A stretch of 64,000 nt of DNA from NCBI GenBank assembly GCA_046318415.1, contig JBKCUK010000010.1:194555-258554 (forward strand). Direction: 5' to 3'. Below, in pieces: positions 52,593 through 61,155 of this stretch. Both the position numbers and the translations under genes were made by a program. Each line of letters begins with the position of its first letter. The first letter of the stretch is position 1. The notes under the pieces are model-generated. The model made no database searches. It was not told the origin of the DNA and saw only the letters and a list, made by a program, of their open reading frames with translations. This stretch comes from JBKCUK01 sp046318415. Lineage in GTDB: Bacteria > Pseudomonadota > Alphaproteobacteria > Caedimonadales > Caedimonadaceae.

Positions 52593-53468
52593 CGTGTGTT
52601 ACCCCATTACCTTTGAATCAATTTTGGCATATTTGACGATAGGGTTAAGTCATGCCAAGTTGAACCAAGGCGTATTTTTCTAACTTTAACATTTCACACT
52701 TGCAATGGCGGCTGTGCGTTCATGAAAAGGCGGACATTCGTGCCCACAAAACGGGTTATAGTGAGTGAGCTAAAAAGGAAATCCTTCAAGTTTCCCCTGC
52801 TTGTTCTGGGCACAAAACCAGGCGCATGACGCGCACGATCTCGTCTTATTGATGCAATTATGAACCAAAGTTTTCCTCTACACCCCGAATGAATGGAACA
52901 CATCCGGTATGCGCAGGTATTATGCCTAGATGTTGAAGCCACCCTATCAGCACAAGGGAAGGTAAAACTGGAGCCCCTTTTTCCCACAAACATCCCAGCT
53001 GCAGGGATCTGACGATACCTAAGATGTCAGCAAGTTTTCGAGACCAACCCAGAGCGTCAAAGGCGGGCATATGATCCCAAGCAAGGGTCAAATGGGGTCA
53101 ATATTCTCAAAGTACAAACAACAAAGGCATCTCAAACCGGCACACATCTGAGCGAAATCGCCATATTACCGGTTTGCCATTCTTTGCCATTCATAGGTGA
53201 GTGTCCACTGTCGTCATAAGCGCTTGCATCGTTCCTTTTCTATAAAGGCACCAATTCCAAGCGATCACTGAGGGGACGAATCCAACAAAACATGATAAAT
53301 AATGACTGCAGCAGTCATGACGGCCCTAAGAGGGATAAACAATACAGTATCTGATCGTTCCAGAAGACTGGATATTAGGTGGTCATTCACAGTCATAGAT
53401 TCCAACAGCGCTACCCCTAAGCGCTCCAACGAGATGACCGACTCATCACGCACAAGAGCTAAGCGGTC
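52593..53468. other. Gene-poor 876-base stretch between the F-box array and the flagellar genes
   Basis: No convincing gene. Short open frames on the minus strand (52858-53091, 52694-52993, 53265-53453) lack ribosome-binding sites and family features. On the minus strand near 52830 the piece DEIVRVMR resembles DDVVRVMR of the broken F-box copy at 47.2 kb, so part of the stretch may be a decayed array member; weak evidence. The promoter of array member 1 must lie near 52600-52700. Confidence 0.5.
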
Positions 53469-53774
53469 TCACATGCTTGATCGGTTGATCTCTCGCACCG
53501 CCTCAAGAAGATTGGACCAGACAGATTGAAATTCTTGGACCGCGATATTGGCGCGGGTGCTGGCTTCCATGACCTCTAACAGTGACGCCTGTCCTTGGGC
53601 AGCTGCAAGCGCCACGCTTTCCGATTGCCGAGAGGCCTCAATAGCCCCCTGAATGGGCTCATTTAAAAACGCAGCAAAGGATGAGCCGGATGAGGGGGCC
53701 TGCGGTGCAATATTGGCAGCCCCAGCATACGCTTGGCTTGCCAGTTGCGGTGACGTTTTTATGGCCTGCGTCAT
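53469..53774 (-). CDS. fliE: Flagellar hook-basal body complex protein FliE
   Basis: A 101-residue protein matching FliE, the adaptor between MS ring and rod. The Ala/Ser/Pro-rich start (QAIKTSPQLASQAYAGAANIAPQAPSSG) is followed by SFAAFLNEPIQGAIE and the conserved C-terminal half (AAAQGQASLLEVMEASTRANIAVQEFQSVWSNLLEAVREINR), including the G-x-A-S-L-x-x-V-M motif. Third gene of the minus-strand flgB-flgC-fliE run, but 245 bases separate it from flgC. fliQ and fliR, which often follow, are not seen downstream. Confidence 0.88.
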   Translation of the reverse strand: MTQAIKTSPQLASQAYAGAANIAPQAPSSGSSFAAFLNEPIQGAIEASRQSESVALAAAQGQASLLEVMEASTRANIAVQEFQSVWSNLLEAVREINRSSM

Positions 53775-54019
53775 TGAAGCTCTCCCTTATTCTTATTCGT
53801 TATCGAAGCGTCCTTCCCGGCGACTTCCAAGCTCCTCGCCCGTCTTCATTCACCATTTTGAGCGGCTCAGCCTTTGTCCACTCATGGACCTATCTTCTCT
53901 TTACTGACCCTCAACAAGCAACGCGATTACTGCAAAACCCACGAGGATCTCTGACAAAGCAACCCTTATTCTCCGTAAGACCGCCACCAAAGGGGAAGCG
54001 CCCACAAATCAGTAAACCA
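53775..54019. other. Gap between flgC and fliE without a gene
   Basis: I see no conserved frame on either strand. The long plus-strand frame across this gap (53681-54454) runs antisense through fliE and flgC and is a shadow. A separate fliE promoter may lie here. Confidence 0.4.
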
Positions 54020-54424
54020 CTAGTTTCCAGAAATCAGCTTAATGGTTTTATACTGCAAATCCGTTGCGTTTTCGTAAACTTTCATGGCCCGCTCCATATC
54101 CTGCTTGGCTTGGGTCACGTCCATCATCTGCACCAACGGATCAACAACCGGCATGGACACGTATCCATCGGCATTGGCAAGCGGATGCTGAGGGTCATAC
54201 TGTTGCCGCACCCGGTTAGGTTGGGCTTGCGGCCGATTGGCTTTGACCACCTCAACCCCCGTCGCACGATCAACGGTGGCCTGAAAGCTGACACCTTTGG
54301 GCACATAGCCCACCGACTGGGCATTGGCCATATTTCCCATACCCACTTCCATGCGCTTCTCATAGGCCTGCATGGCGCGGCTTGCAATCATCTGAACCTT
54401 CATAAGCGCATCATGGTTTGCCAT
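54020..54424 (-). CDS. flgC: Flagellar basal-body rod protein FlgC
   Basis: Proximal rod protein, 134 residues, the normal length. NMANAQSVGYVPKGVSFQA is the rod signature (family NiANa-x-T-x-GY), and YDPQHPLANADGYVSMPVVDPLVQMMDV is the FlgC-specific stretch. The C-terminus ENATDLQYKTIKLI is the helix that packs in the rod. 37 bases after flgB. Confidence 0.94.
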   Translation of the reverse strand: MANHDALMKVQMIASRAMQAYEKRMEVGMGNMANAQSVGYVPKGVSFQATVDRATGVEVVKANRPQAQPNRVRQQYDPQHPLANADGYVSMPVVDPLVQMMDVTQAKQDMERAMKVYENATDLQYKTIKLISGN

Positions 54425-54461
54425 CTTAAGCCCCTGTTTTTGCCTTATGCCTGATCATCAT

Positions 54462-54851
54462 TTACTTACCCATGCGGGCGATCAACCGCGCACGACTTGC
54501 AAAACTATTATACAAGCTCGCCATTTCATTATAACGCACACTTGACTCATTCAGGCGCTGTAACTGCTCTTGCGGTTCAATATTGTTTCCATTCAAGGAT
54601 TGCGCCGTATCACGGGTATTGCTGACTTTGTAAGCGCCACCCTTCTCACCACCACCCAGGTGCTTAGGGTGCGTCTTCGCCAATTCACCAGCGCGCATGT
54701 GAAGCGAAAAAGGCTGGAGACGTTTTTCTTGGGCCCCAGGAATAGGTGCACGCGCAATATTGTCCGCAAGCACTTCTTGATTTTTAGACTCATAATGCAT
54801 GCGCGCTGTTATCGCTTGAAAAACGTTAACTTTTTTTAAGTCCATCACCAT
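54462..54851 (-). CDS. flgB: Flagellar basal-body rod protein FlgB
   Basis: Proximal rod protein, 129 residues, with GGAG seven bases before ATG 54851. The rod signature appears as VLADNIARAPIPGAQEKRLQPF (family NiANa-x-TPGYka-x-d-x-F), and RYNEMASLYNSFASRARLIARMGK is the C-terminal helix. First gene of the minus-strand flagellar run; its promoter shares the 104-base divergent gap with csrA. Confidence 0.92.
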   Translation of the reverse strand: MVMDLKKVNVFQAITARMHYESKNQEVLADNIARAPIPGAQEKRLQPFSLHMRAGELAKTHPKHLGGGEKGGAYKVSNTRDTAQSLNGNNIEPQEQLQRLNESSVRYNEMASLYNSFASRARLIARMGK

Positions 54852-54955
54852 GGATACACTCCTTCACCTACATTTTGTGGCGCGCTTCGATTAATAATAC
54901 GTAAATTTTTAAAATTTGTGTTAATATCAAACAAAATGATAAAGGGCATTGTTCA
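54852..54955. promoter_or_regulatory. Divergent control region between flgB and csrA
   Basis: A 104-base, AT-rich gap between two flagellar runs that are read away from each other. It must contain promoters for both. AAAGGG at 54942 lies about 10 bases before the csrA GTG start, and GGAGTG precedes flgB. No sigma-specific promoter motif can be assigned with confidence. Confidence 0.5.
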
Positions 54956-55168
54956 GTGCTTTACATTGCAAGAAAGCCTGGGGAGGCTGTGATCATTAAT
55001 GGGGGCATCAAGGTGACGGTAACAGAAGTGCGTGGCCGCACAGCGAAGCTTGCCTTTGAATTCCCACCCCATACCTCGGTCCTTCGCGAAGAGTTGTATG
55101 CACGGATTATGGATGAAAATCGTAATGCGGCAGCCAGCCTTGACCTCTTGCAGGAGGAACTCCAATGA
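54956..55168 (+). CDS. csrA: CsrA-family post-transcriptional regulator
   Basis: A 70-residue CsrA/RsmA homologue starting at GTG 54956. The family pattern is clear: MLYIARKPGEAVIINGGIKVTVTEVRG (family MLvLtRKxGEsI-xIgddI-x-ItVleVrG), then PPHTSVLREELYARI (family P-x-x-v-x-VHREEiY-x-rI). The VHRE motif reads VLRE, and the GNQV loop is GRTA, so some RNA-contact positions differ. CsrA binds GGA motifs in leader RNA. Location at the head of a fliO-fliP run suggests control of flagellar translation. Its stop overlaps the next start (ATGA). Confidence 0.9.
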   Translation: MLYIARKPGEAVIINGGIKVTVTEVRGRTAKLAFEFPPHTSVLREELYARIMDENRNAAASLDLLQEELQ

Positions 55169-55500
55169 CCCTTGCCCCTGATGACGTACTTCTTGCACGG
55201 CTCGAAACTTTGACTGCCCAGGTTGATTTCCTTGCTGGCCAAATCAAAGAAGACAAACCGCTCAGCTATGATCCGCTGATTCAGGAAATCAACACCGTAC
55301 TGATGGAGGTGGGAAAGCTCACCATGACGTCCAGTCTGTTGAGCAAAATCACAGCTCTTCGCACCAGCGTCGATAAGCTGATGACGGCTGTCTCAGCACA
55401 GCAAGCCCAGATCAAAAGCTTGCTTCATCAACAGGAAGCAGGACATCGATCGGCCAGGGCTTACCAAACAATTGCAAATTTAGGCCGCAAAGAGACTTAA
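55165..55500 (+). CDS. Small helical protein in the flagellar run, function unknown
   Basis: 111 residues, almost all helical, with heptad-like leucines (DVLLARLETLTAQVDFLAGQIKE, LLSKITALRTSVDKLMTAVSAQQAQIKSLL), which suggests a coiled coil. No signal peptide. Overlaps csrA by four bases and is followed three bases later by fliO, so it belongs to the flagellar transcript. A FlgN-like chaperone or export-linked role is possible but not shown. Confidence 0.75.
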   Translation: MTLAPDDVLLARLETLTAQVDFLAGQIKEDKPLSYDPLIQEINTVLMEVGKLTMTSSLLSKITALRTSVDKLMTAVSAQQAQIKSLLHQQEAGHRSARAYQTIANLGRKET

Positions 55501-55503
55501 GTC

Positions 55504-55782
55504 ATGGACATGACAGCCAATCTTGGACAAATGGGCCTAAGCCTTATGGCAGTCATTGCCCTTATCAGCGTGTGCGCGCTGCTTTGGCGATTTTTGCAAA
55601 ACCGAGGCCTCCGTTTAGGAACCTCCTCTGGCCGCAGACTGAAAATCAAAGAAATCCTGCCCATTGATCCAAGAAGGCGGCTGCTGCTTGTGCAATGTGA
55701 CCACCGAGAATTCCTTATCCTTCTTGGCTCCAACCAAGATGTTGTGCTTGGCACATTACAGGAAGACGTAACACAAAGGTGA
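55504..55782 (+). CDS. fliO: Flagellar biosynthesis protein FliO
   Basis: A 92-residue FliO: one N-terminal TM helix (LSLMAVIALISVCALLWRFL), a basic stretch, then the short beta domain RRLKIKEILPIDPRRRLLLVQCDHREFLILLGSNQDVVL, matching the family pattern L-x-v-x-x-x-x-l-d-x-k-r-r-l-v-l-v-x-x-d-x-x-x-x-L-l-l-G. FliO aids FliP ring assembly in the export gate. Short, as usual in alphaproteobacteria. Overlaps the first possible fliP start. Confidence 0.88.
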   Translation: MDMTANLGQMGLSLMAVIALISVCALLWRFLQNRGLRLGTSSGRRLKIKEILPIDPRRRLLLVQCDHREFLILLGSNQDVVLGTLQEDVTQR

Positions 55783-55787
55783 TAACT

Positions 55788-56552
55788 GTGCGGATGAAAC
55801 CATTCCTTTCCCCTCGGCGAATTGCCACTTTGAGCTTGGCTTTCTTTGTGGTGATGACTTGCGGCTCTTTGGCCCTTGCGCAGTCTCTCAATCTTGATCT
55901 CGGGAGCGCCGGAGGGGGTTCCTATACGGCCAGACTTGTTCAGCTGGTTTTCATTCTCAGCGTCCTAAGCCTTGCCCCGTCTATTTTAGTGATGATGACC
56001 TCTTTCACCCGTATTGTGGTGGTCTTGTCTTTTCTGCGCAACGCCTTGGGACTTCAACAATCACCACCCAACGCCGTGATGGTGGGACTGGCGCTGTTTC
56101 TTACCGCCTTTATCATGGGCCCCACACTTGAGAAAGTCTATGACGAGGGAATCGCCCCCCTCTCCCAAGAAAAAATCTCAGAAGAAGAAGCCTTCCGGCG
56201 TGGCATGCAACCCTTGCAGGGCTTTATGCTGAAAAACGTGCGAGAGAAAGATCTGGCCCTTTTCGTCGACCTTGCCAACATCGAAAAGCCAGAAAAGCCT
56301 GAGGCAACACCCCTCAAGGTTTTGATCCCAGCTTTTATGATTAGTGAACTGAGACGCGCCTTTGAAATTGGTTTTCTTATTTTCTTACCCTTTCTAATCA
56401 TCGATATGGTGGTTTCCTCGATTTTGATGAGCATGGGTATGATGATGTTGCCACCGATGATGATTTCCCTACCGTTTAAAATTATTTTCTTTGTCCTGGT
56501 TGACGGTTGGCATCTTCTGGTGGGAAGCTTGGTGAGAGGATTTGCAACTTAG
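55788..56552 (+). CDS. fliP: Flagellar export gate protein FliP
   Basis: Core of the flagellar type III export gate, 254 residues from GTG 55788 with AAAGG eight bases upstream; GTG 55779 and ATG 55794 are alternatives. Cleavable signal peptide (SLAFFVVMTCGSLALAQS), then TM helices with the family strings LAPSILVMMTSFTRIVVVLSFLRNALG, QQSPPNAVMVGLALFLTAF, and LIPAFMISELRRAFEIGFLIFLPFLIIDMVVSSILMSMGMMMLPP. All are near consensus, so the gate is probably functional. Followed 14 bases later by def. Confidence 0.97.
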   Translation: MRMKPFLSPRRIATLSLAFFVVMTCGSLALAQSLNLDLGSAGGGSYTARLVQLVFILSVLSLAPSILVMMTSFTRIVVVLSFLRNALGLQQSPPNAVMVGLALFLTAFIMGPTLEKVYDEGIAPLSQEKISEEEAFRRGMQPLQGFMLKNVREKDLALFVDLANIEKPEKPEATPLKVLIPAFMISELRRAFEIGFLIFLPFLIIDMVVSSILMSMGMMMLPPMMISLPFKIIFFVLVDGWHLLVGSLVRGFAT

Positions 56553-56566
56553 GTAAGGAAGTGCGC

Positions 56567-57091
56567 ATGGCTGTTCGCCCTGTGGTCAAGATGGGCCATC
56601 CTGTCCTTCGGCGTCCTGCAGAGCCTGTAGTGGATTTTCATTCTCACGACCTAAAAGTCCTCATTCATGATCTATGGGATACCCTTGAACAACAAGCTGG
56701 TGTTGGTCTAGCGGCACCACAAATCGGGGTGAGTCTTAGAGTCTTGGTGGCGCGTATCACAGCTAGGCAGTTAGGACAAAGCGGCCGTCCCCTACTCGAT
56801 CCTATGGTGATCATCAACCCCACGATCACGCCTTTATCGGAAGAACAGGTGGAGAATTGGGAGGCATGTGTTTCCCTGCCAGTTTTACAGGGTCTTGTCC
56901 CCCGTTACCGATCCATCCGGGTCGATTATCAGGATATCAGTGGCAAGCCGTGCCAGCTTGAAGCCCATGACTTTATTGCGCGACTTTTCCAACACGAATG
57001 TGATCATCTTGAGGGTATTCTCTACCCCCAGCGGATGCGCAATGTGCGCTCGCTCATTTACCGCAGCGAATTCCGCGATGAATCCCAATAA
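56567..57091 (+). CDS. def: Peptide deformylase
   Basis: Fe/Zn metalloenzyme that removes the N-formyl group from new proteins, 174 residues from ATG 56567 (MAVRPVVKMGHPVLRRPAEPV), with AAGGAAG upstream. Motif 1 GVGLAAPQIG, motif 2 EACVSLP (family EGCLS, with Ala in place of Gly, Cys kept) and motif 3 QHECDHLEG (family HExDH). Spacing normal. A second def gene may exist elsewhere; the EAC variant is often seen in type III deformylases. Converges on coaD. Confidence 0.94.
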   Translation: MAVRPVVKMGHPVLRRPAEPVVDFHSHDLKVLIHDLWDTLEQQAGVGLAAPQIGVSLRVLVARITARQLGQSGRPLLDPMVIINPTITPLSEEQVENWEACVSLPVLQGLVPRYRSIRVDYQDISGKPCQLEAHDFIARLFQHECDHLEGILYPQRMRNVRSLIYRSEFRDESQ

Positions 57092-57102
57092 TAAAAGGTT
57101 CC

Positions 57103-57600
57103 TTAGGTAAGCTGGAAGCGTTCGGGCGGAAGATCCATCAGGGCAGACGCCACATGATCCGAGACAAACTGGCGCACGTCTCCCTTAAGGGCAACGATTT
57201 CCTTGATCAGGCGAGATGAAATAAACTGGCACCGGTCCGATGCCATGAGAAAGACGGTTTCTATATCGGGCGCGAGACGAGCATTCATGCCAGCCATTTG
57301 AAACTCGTATTCAAAGTCGGCTACAGCCCGAATACCGCGAATAATGAGGTTCGCGTTCATCTGACGCATAAAATCAATCAACAAGATATCGAAAGAGACG
57401 ACACTGACAGCAAACGGTAGGTCTTTCACATCTTGCTTCACCAACTCAAGACGCTGGTCGAGAGAGAAGATGGGGCCTTTGCCAGCATTTTTCGCAACGG
57501 CCACCACCAGGTGGTCACACAGGCGCCCTGCCCGCTTAATAATATCGACATGACCAAGGGTTATGGGGTCGAAAGTTCCGGGATAAACCGCTACCCGCAT
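57103..57600 (-). CDS. coaD: Phosphopantetheine adenylyltransferase
   Basis: Fourth step of coenzyme A synthesis (4'-phosphopantetheine + ATP to dephospho-CoA), 165 residues. Nucleotide-binding YPGTFDPITLGHVDII, RGIRAVADFEYEFQMAGMN, and ISSRLIKEIVALKGDV (family ISS-x-x-vkela-x-x-g) are all present. Two bases after the gyrA stop; ssb-gyrA-coaD is a common alphaproteobacterial order. Confidence 0.98.
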   Translation of the reverse strand: MRVAVYPGTFDPITLGHVDIIKRAGRLCDHLVVAVAKNAGKGPIFSLDQRLELVKQDVKDLPFAVSVVSFDILLIDFMRQMNANLIIRGIRAVADFEYEFQMAGMNARLAPDIETVFLMASDRCQFISSRLIKEIVALKGDVRQFVSDHVASALMDLPPERFQLT

Positions 57601-57602
57601 TG

Positions 57603-60407
57603 TTAAGCACCCGACTCACCTGCTGCCGGCAACACAGCAGAGGATTCTTGGCTTTCTTGCACGTTTGCGCCCTCATCATCGACCGTTTCAGCGTCCGCCT
57701 CAGCCTTCAGATCTTCTTCGCTCAACTCAATGCGCGCGACCGACACCACACTTTCTCCATCACCCACACGGAACAGGGTGACGCCTTGGGTCTTGCGCCC
57801 AGCGATGCGAACGTCGTGAATCGGGCATCGGATCAGCTGACCACCATCGGTGACCAGAACCACTTGGTCGAACTCGTTAACAATAAACGAAGCTACAATC
57901 TGACCATTTTTAGCTGTCAGCTCCATATTGGCCACACCCTGACCACCACGACCGGTGATGCGGTACTCATACGCAGAAGTGCGCTTGCCATATCCCTTGT
58001 TGGTCACAGTTAAGATGAATTGCTCGGCCGCGGCCATGGCGGCAAGGCGCTCAGGTGACAAGCTCACCTGCTCAGAAGTCGCTAATGATTCATCAGAAGC
58101 CACATTTTCATCTTCCTCAGCACCACGGTTTTTGCGCGCCCAACGCAAGTACGCGTCCCGGTCTTCCATGGTGAAGTCCGTGTGATTGAGCACAGCAAGG
58201 GAGATCACCTCGTCATCGGGGGCCAAGCGTATGCCGCGTACCCCTGTTGATGTGCGCCCAGCAAAGACTCGCAGCTCTTCGAGGGAGAAGCGGATGCATT
58301 TACCCATGCGGGTCGACAACAATACATCCTGATCTTCTGTAATCACCTGGACGCCCACAAGGCTTTCATCATCGCCCAGCTTCATGGCAATCTTGCCATT
58401 GGACTTCACGTTTAAGAAGTCAGACAAGGCATTACGGCGAATATCGCCCTTTGAGGTGGCAAATACGATGGACATCTGCTCGCAGGTACTTTGGTCTTTG
58501 GGCAAAGGCAGAATGGTTGCAATGGTCTCACCCTGCTGCAGGGGCAAAAGGTTAATCATGGCTTTGCCAAGGGATGTTGGCGTCCCAATGGGTAAGCGAT
58601 AGACTTTCATCATGTAGGCAATCCCGCGGGTCGAAAAGAACAGCACGGGCGTATGGGTATCAGCCACATATACTTCGCGCACGAAATCTTCATCACGGGT
58701 CGACATGCCGGTGCGTCCCTTGCCGCCACGGCGCTGGGCGCGATAGCTCGCTAAAGGCACACGCTTAATGTAACCATTTTGAGACACGGTAATGACCATA
58801 TCTTCACACTGGATGAGGTCTTCCATATCCACCGAGCCGTCGGCTTCTTCGATGGTGGTGCGACGGTCATCGGCAAATTCATTGCGAATGGCCATCAGGT
58901 CATCCCGCATCATTTTCAAAATGCGCGGCCGGCTGGCGAGAATATCCAAATAATCACGAATTTTATCCGCAAGATCAGAGAGTTCTGCGGCAAGCTTCTC
59001 ACGCTCCAACCCGGTGAGGCGATGCAAGCGCAAATCCAGAATGGCGCGCGCTTGGGTCTCGGAGAGGCGGTACTTCCCGTTCACCACTGCATAACCGGGC
59101 TCAGCCACCAGCTCGATCAGTGGTGCCACATCGTGGGCTGGCCACTCCCGCGCCATCATTTGCTCTCGCGCTACGTTGGGATCTGGCGCATTCTTGATGA
59201 GGGTAATCATCTCGTCAATGTTGGCGACAGCCATGACCAAACCGACCACCACATGGGCGCGCTCGCGGGCTTTGTTGAGCTCATAGCGCACACCCCTTGT
59301 GACGACCTCTTCGCGGAACTGGACGAAGGCCGCGATCATATCGCGAAGGGTCATGACCTTTGGCTGGCCCTTGTCCAGGGCTAGCGCATTAACGCCAAAG
59401 CTGGTTTGCAATGGCGTATACCGGTACAACTGATTGAGGACCACGTCGGGAACGGCGTCACGCTTCAACTCAACAACAACGCGAACACCCTGGCGGTCTG
59501 ACTCATCGCGTAAGTCGGAAATCCCCTCGATGATTTTATCGCGCACCACTTCAGCAAAGCGCTCAAGCATGCGGGCTTTGTTCACCTGATAAGGAATTTC
59601 TGTGATCACAATCGCATTACGATCTTTGCGGATCTCTTCAATGGACGCGCGTCCACGCATGACAATGGAACCACGTCCAGTGCGATACGCATCATAGATG
59701 CCTGCCCGCCCAAGAATCACGCCACCTGTGGGAAAATCAGGACCTGGCACATAGGCCATCAGGTCTTCTGTCGTGACCTCAGGATTGTCGATGTAAGCAC
59801 AGCACGCATCAATCACTTCCCCCAGGTTGTGTGGGGGAATGTTGGTGGCCATACCCACGGCAATACCGCCGGCACCATTCACCAACAAATTGGGAAAACG
59901 TGCAGGCAGAACGACGGGTTCAACGGTCGAATCATCGTAGTTGGACTTATAATCAACCGTGTCACGATCAATATCATCCAAAAGGGTATGGGCAGGCTTG
60001 GACAGGCGCGATTCTGTGTAGCGCTCAGCCGCTGCAGGGTCTCCATCCATGGAACCAAAGTTACCCTGTCCATCAATCAAGGGGATACGCATGGAAAAGT
60101 CTTGGGCCATACGCACCATGGCATCATAGATGGGAATGTTACCATGGGGATGGTATTTCGCCATCACGCCACCGGTCACGTGGGCCGACTTACGATGCGG
60201 CCTGTTGTATTCGAAGCCTGATTCCTTCATCGCATAAAGAATACGTCGATGGACGGGCTTCAAACCATCACGCACATCGGGCAAAGCGCGACTGACAATC
60301 ACGCTCATGGCGTAATCGAGATACGAGCGGCGCATCTCGTCTTCGATGGTAACGGGAATAATATCTTGTGGTGATTGATTTGGCTGTTGTGGCGCTTCGG
60401 TGCTCAA
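57603..60407 (-). CDS. gyrA: DNA gyrase subunit A
   Basis: 934 residues. The N-terminal breakage-reunion domain has AAAERYTESRL with catalytic Tyr130. The quinolone-resistance region reads YHPHGNIPIYDAMVRMAQ, so the positions equal to E. coli 82-84 (Asp-Ser-Ala) are Asn90, Ile91 and Pro92. The C-terminal domain carries the GyrA box QRRGGKGRTG and six beta-pinwheel blades, with an insertion around KNRGAEEDENVASDESLATSEQ and an acidic tail (AEADAETVDDEGAN). Supercoiling function is certain; quinolone insensitivity is inferred. Confidence 0.98.
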   Translation of the reverse strand: MSTEAPQQPNQSPQDIIPVTIEDEMRRSYLDYAMSVIVSRALPDVRDGLKPVHRRILYAMKESGFEYNRPHRKSAHVTGGVMAKYHPHGNIPIYDAMVRMAQDFSMRIPLIDGQGNFGSMDGDPAAAERYTESRLSKPAHTLLDDIDRDTVDYKSNYDDSTVEPVVLPARFPNLLVNGAGGIAVGMATNIPPHNLGEVIDACCAYIDNPEVTTEDLMAYVPGPDFPTGGVILGRAGIYDAYRTGRGSIVMRGRASIEEIRKDRNAIVITEIPYQVNKARMLERFAEVVRDKIIEGISDLRDESDRQGVRVVVELKRDAVPDVVLNQLYRYTPLQTSFGVNALALDKGQPKVMTLRDMIAAFVQFREEVVTRGVRYELNKARERAHVVVGLVMAVANIDEMITLIKNAPDPNVAREQMMAREWPAHDVAPLIELVAEPGYAVVNGKYRLSETQARAILDLRLHRLTGLEREKLAAELSDLADKIRDYLDILASRPRILKMMRDDLMAIRNEFADDRRTTIEEADGSVDMEDLIQCEDMVITVSQNGYIKRVPLASYRAQRRGGKGRTGMSTRDEDFVREVYVADTHTPVLFFSTRGIAYMMKVYRLPIGTPTSLGKAMINLLPLQQGETIATILPLPKDQSTCEQMSIVFATSKGDIRRNALSDFLNVKSNGKIAMKLGDDESLVGVQVITEDQDVLLSTRMGKCIRFSLEELRVFAGRTSTGVRGIRLAPDDEVISLAVLNHTDFTMEDRDAYLRWARKNRGAEEDENVASDESLATSEQVSLSPERLAAMAAAEQFILTVTNKGYGKRTSAYEYRITGRGGQGVANMELTAKNGQIVASFIVNEFDQVVLVTDGGQLIRCPIHDVRIAGRKTQGVTLFRVGDGESVVSVARIELSEEDLKAEADAETVDDEGANVQESQESSAVLPAAGESGA

Positions 60408-60473
60408 GCTCAGACCCCTGTTTTGTAACCCTAACCGATTAAAATCTAAATAACTTTCCTCTCAAAGGACAGA

Positions 60474-60941
60474 CTAAAATGGAATTTCATCATCCAAATC
60501 GCTGGCATAAGAACTGGGCGAGGAACCGCCGCCGGAGACCTTAGGCGCTTCATAAGAACTGCTGAATTCAGACTCACTTAAACCTTCTTGACGGCCATCA
60601 AGGATGGAGAGCTCCCCACGATATTTTTGCAGCACAACTTCTGTGGAATAACGGTCTTGACCCGATTGATCCGTCCATTTGCGGGTCTGAAGCTGCCCTT
60701 CAATATAGACCTTACTTCCTTTACGAAGGTACTTCTCAGCTACATCTGCGATTTTGTCATTAAAGATCACCACGCGATGCCACTCGGTGCGATCTTTGCG
60801 CTCACCCGTCTGGCGATCGCGCCATGCTTCGGATGTTGCAATTGAAAGATTGGCCACCTTTGCACCATCTTGCAGGTGGCGCACTTCAGGATCGCGCCCC
60901 AAGTTACCCACCAAGATGACTTTGTTGACAGAGCCCGCCAT
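60474..60941 (-). CDS. ssb: Single-stranded DNA-binding protein
   Basis: 155 residues. OB fold with MAGSVNKVILVGNLGRDPEVRHLQDG, ATSEAWRDRQTGERKDRTEWHRVV and GSKVYIEGQLQTRKW, then a Ser/Gly linker and the acidic tip DLDDEIPF that recruits partner proteins. Precedes gyrA on the same strand. Confidence 0.98.
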   Translation of the reverse strand: MAGSVNKVILVGNLGRDPEVRHLQDGAKVANLSIATSEAWRDRQTGERKDRTEWHRVVIFNDKIADVAEKYLRKGSKVYIEGQLQTRKWTDQSGQDRYSTEVVLQKYRGELSILDGRQEGLSESEFSSSYEAPKVSGGGSSPSSYASDLDDEIPF

Positions 60942-61155
60942 GACTGAATCCTCACTTAAAAATCAATATGCCGCATTAGTTATAAGCCACATCGATCATT
61001 TCGGCCAGGGGGAAACTGCGCAGATCAAGAGAGAGCCGCATGCGAAGATCAGGAAAGACCCTTCACGGCTCTATTCAACAACAGCCAATCTCCGCACACG
61101 AACAACACAAACAAGCTTCAGGGTCGTGTGCAACTTTCAATCAAGCACCTTAAAA
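60942..61155. other. Intergenic stretch upstream of ssb
   Basis: No gene seen. It must hold the ssb promoter. A long-loop inverted repeat (AGAGCCG ... CGGCTCT, about 61033-61066) might end the upstream minus-strand gene but lacks a T run. Confidence 0.4.

Noticed and set aside
52694..53091. Short minus-strand frames considered as a transposase remnant
   Set aside because: No DDE or HTH features, no terminal inverted repeats or target duplications.
53265..53453. 62-codon minus-strand frame after fliE, considered as fliQ
   Set aside because: One hydrophobic patch only; none of the FliQ signatures (two TM helices, Q-E-x-T-L-x-F-x-P-K) is present.
53681..54454. 257-codon plus-strand frame antisense to fliE and flgC
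   Set aside because: Clear flagellar genes lie on the minus strand; the plus frame is His- and Leu-rich shadow sequence without ribosome-binding site.
58779..59384. 201-codon plus-strand frame antisense to gyrA
   Set aside because: His-rich shadow of gyrA; no start signals.
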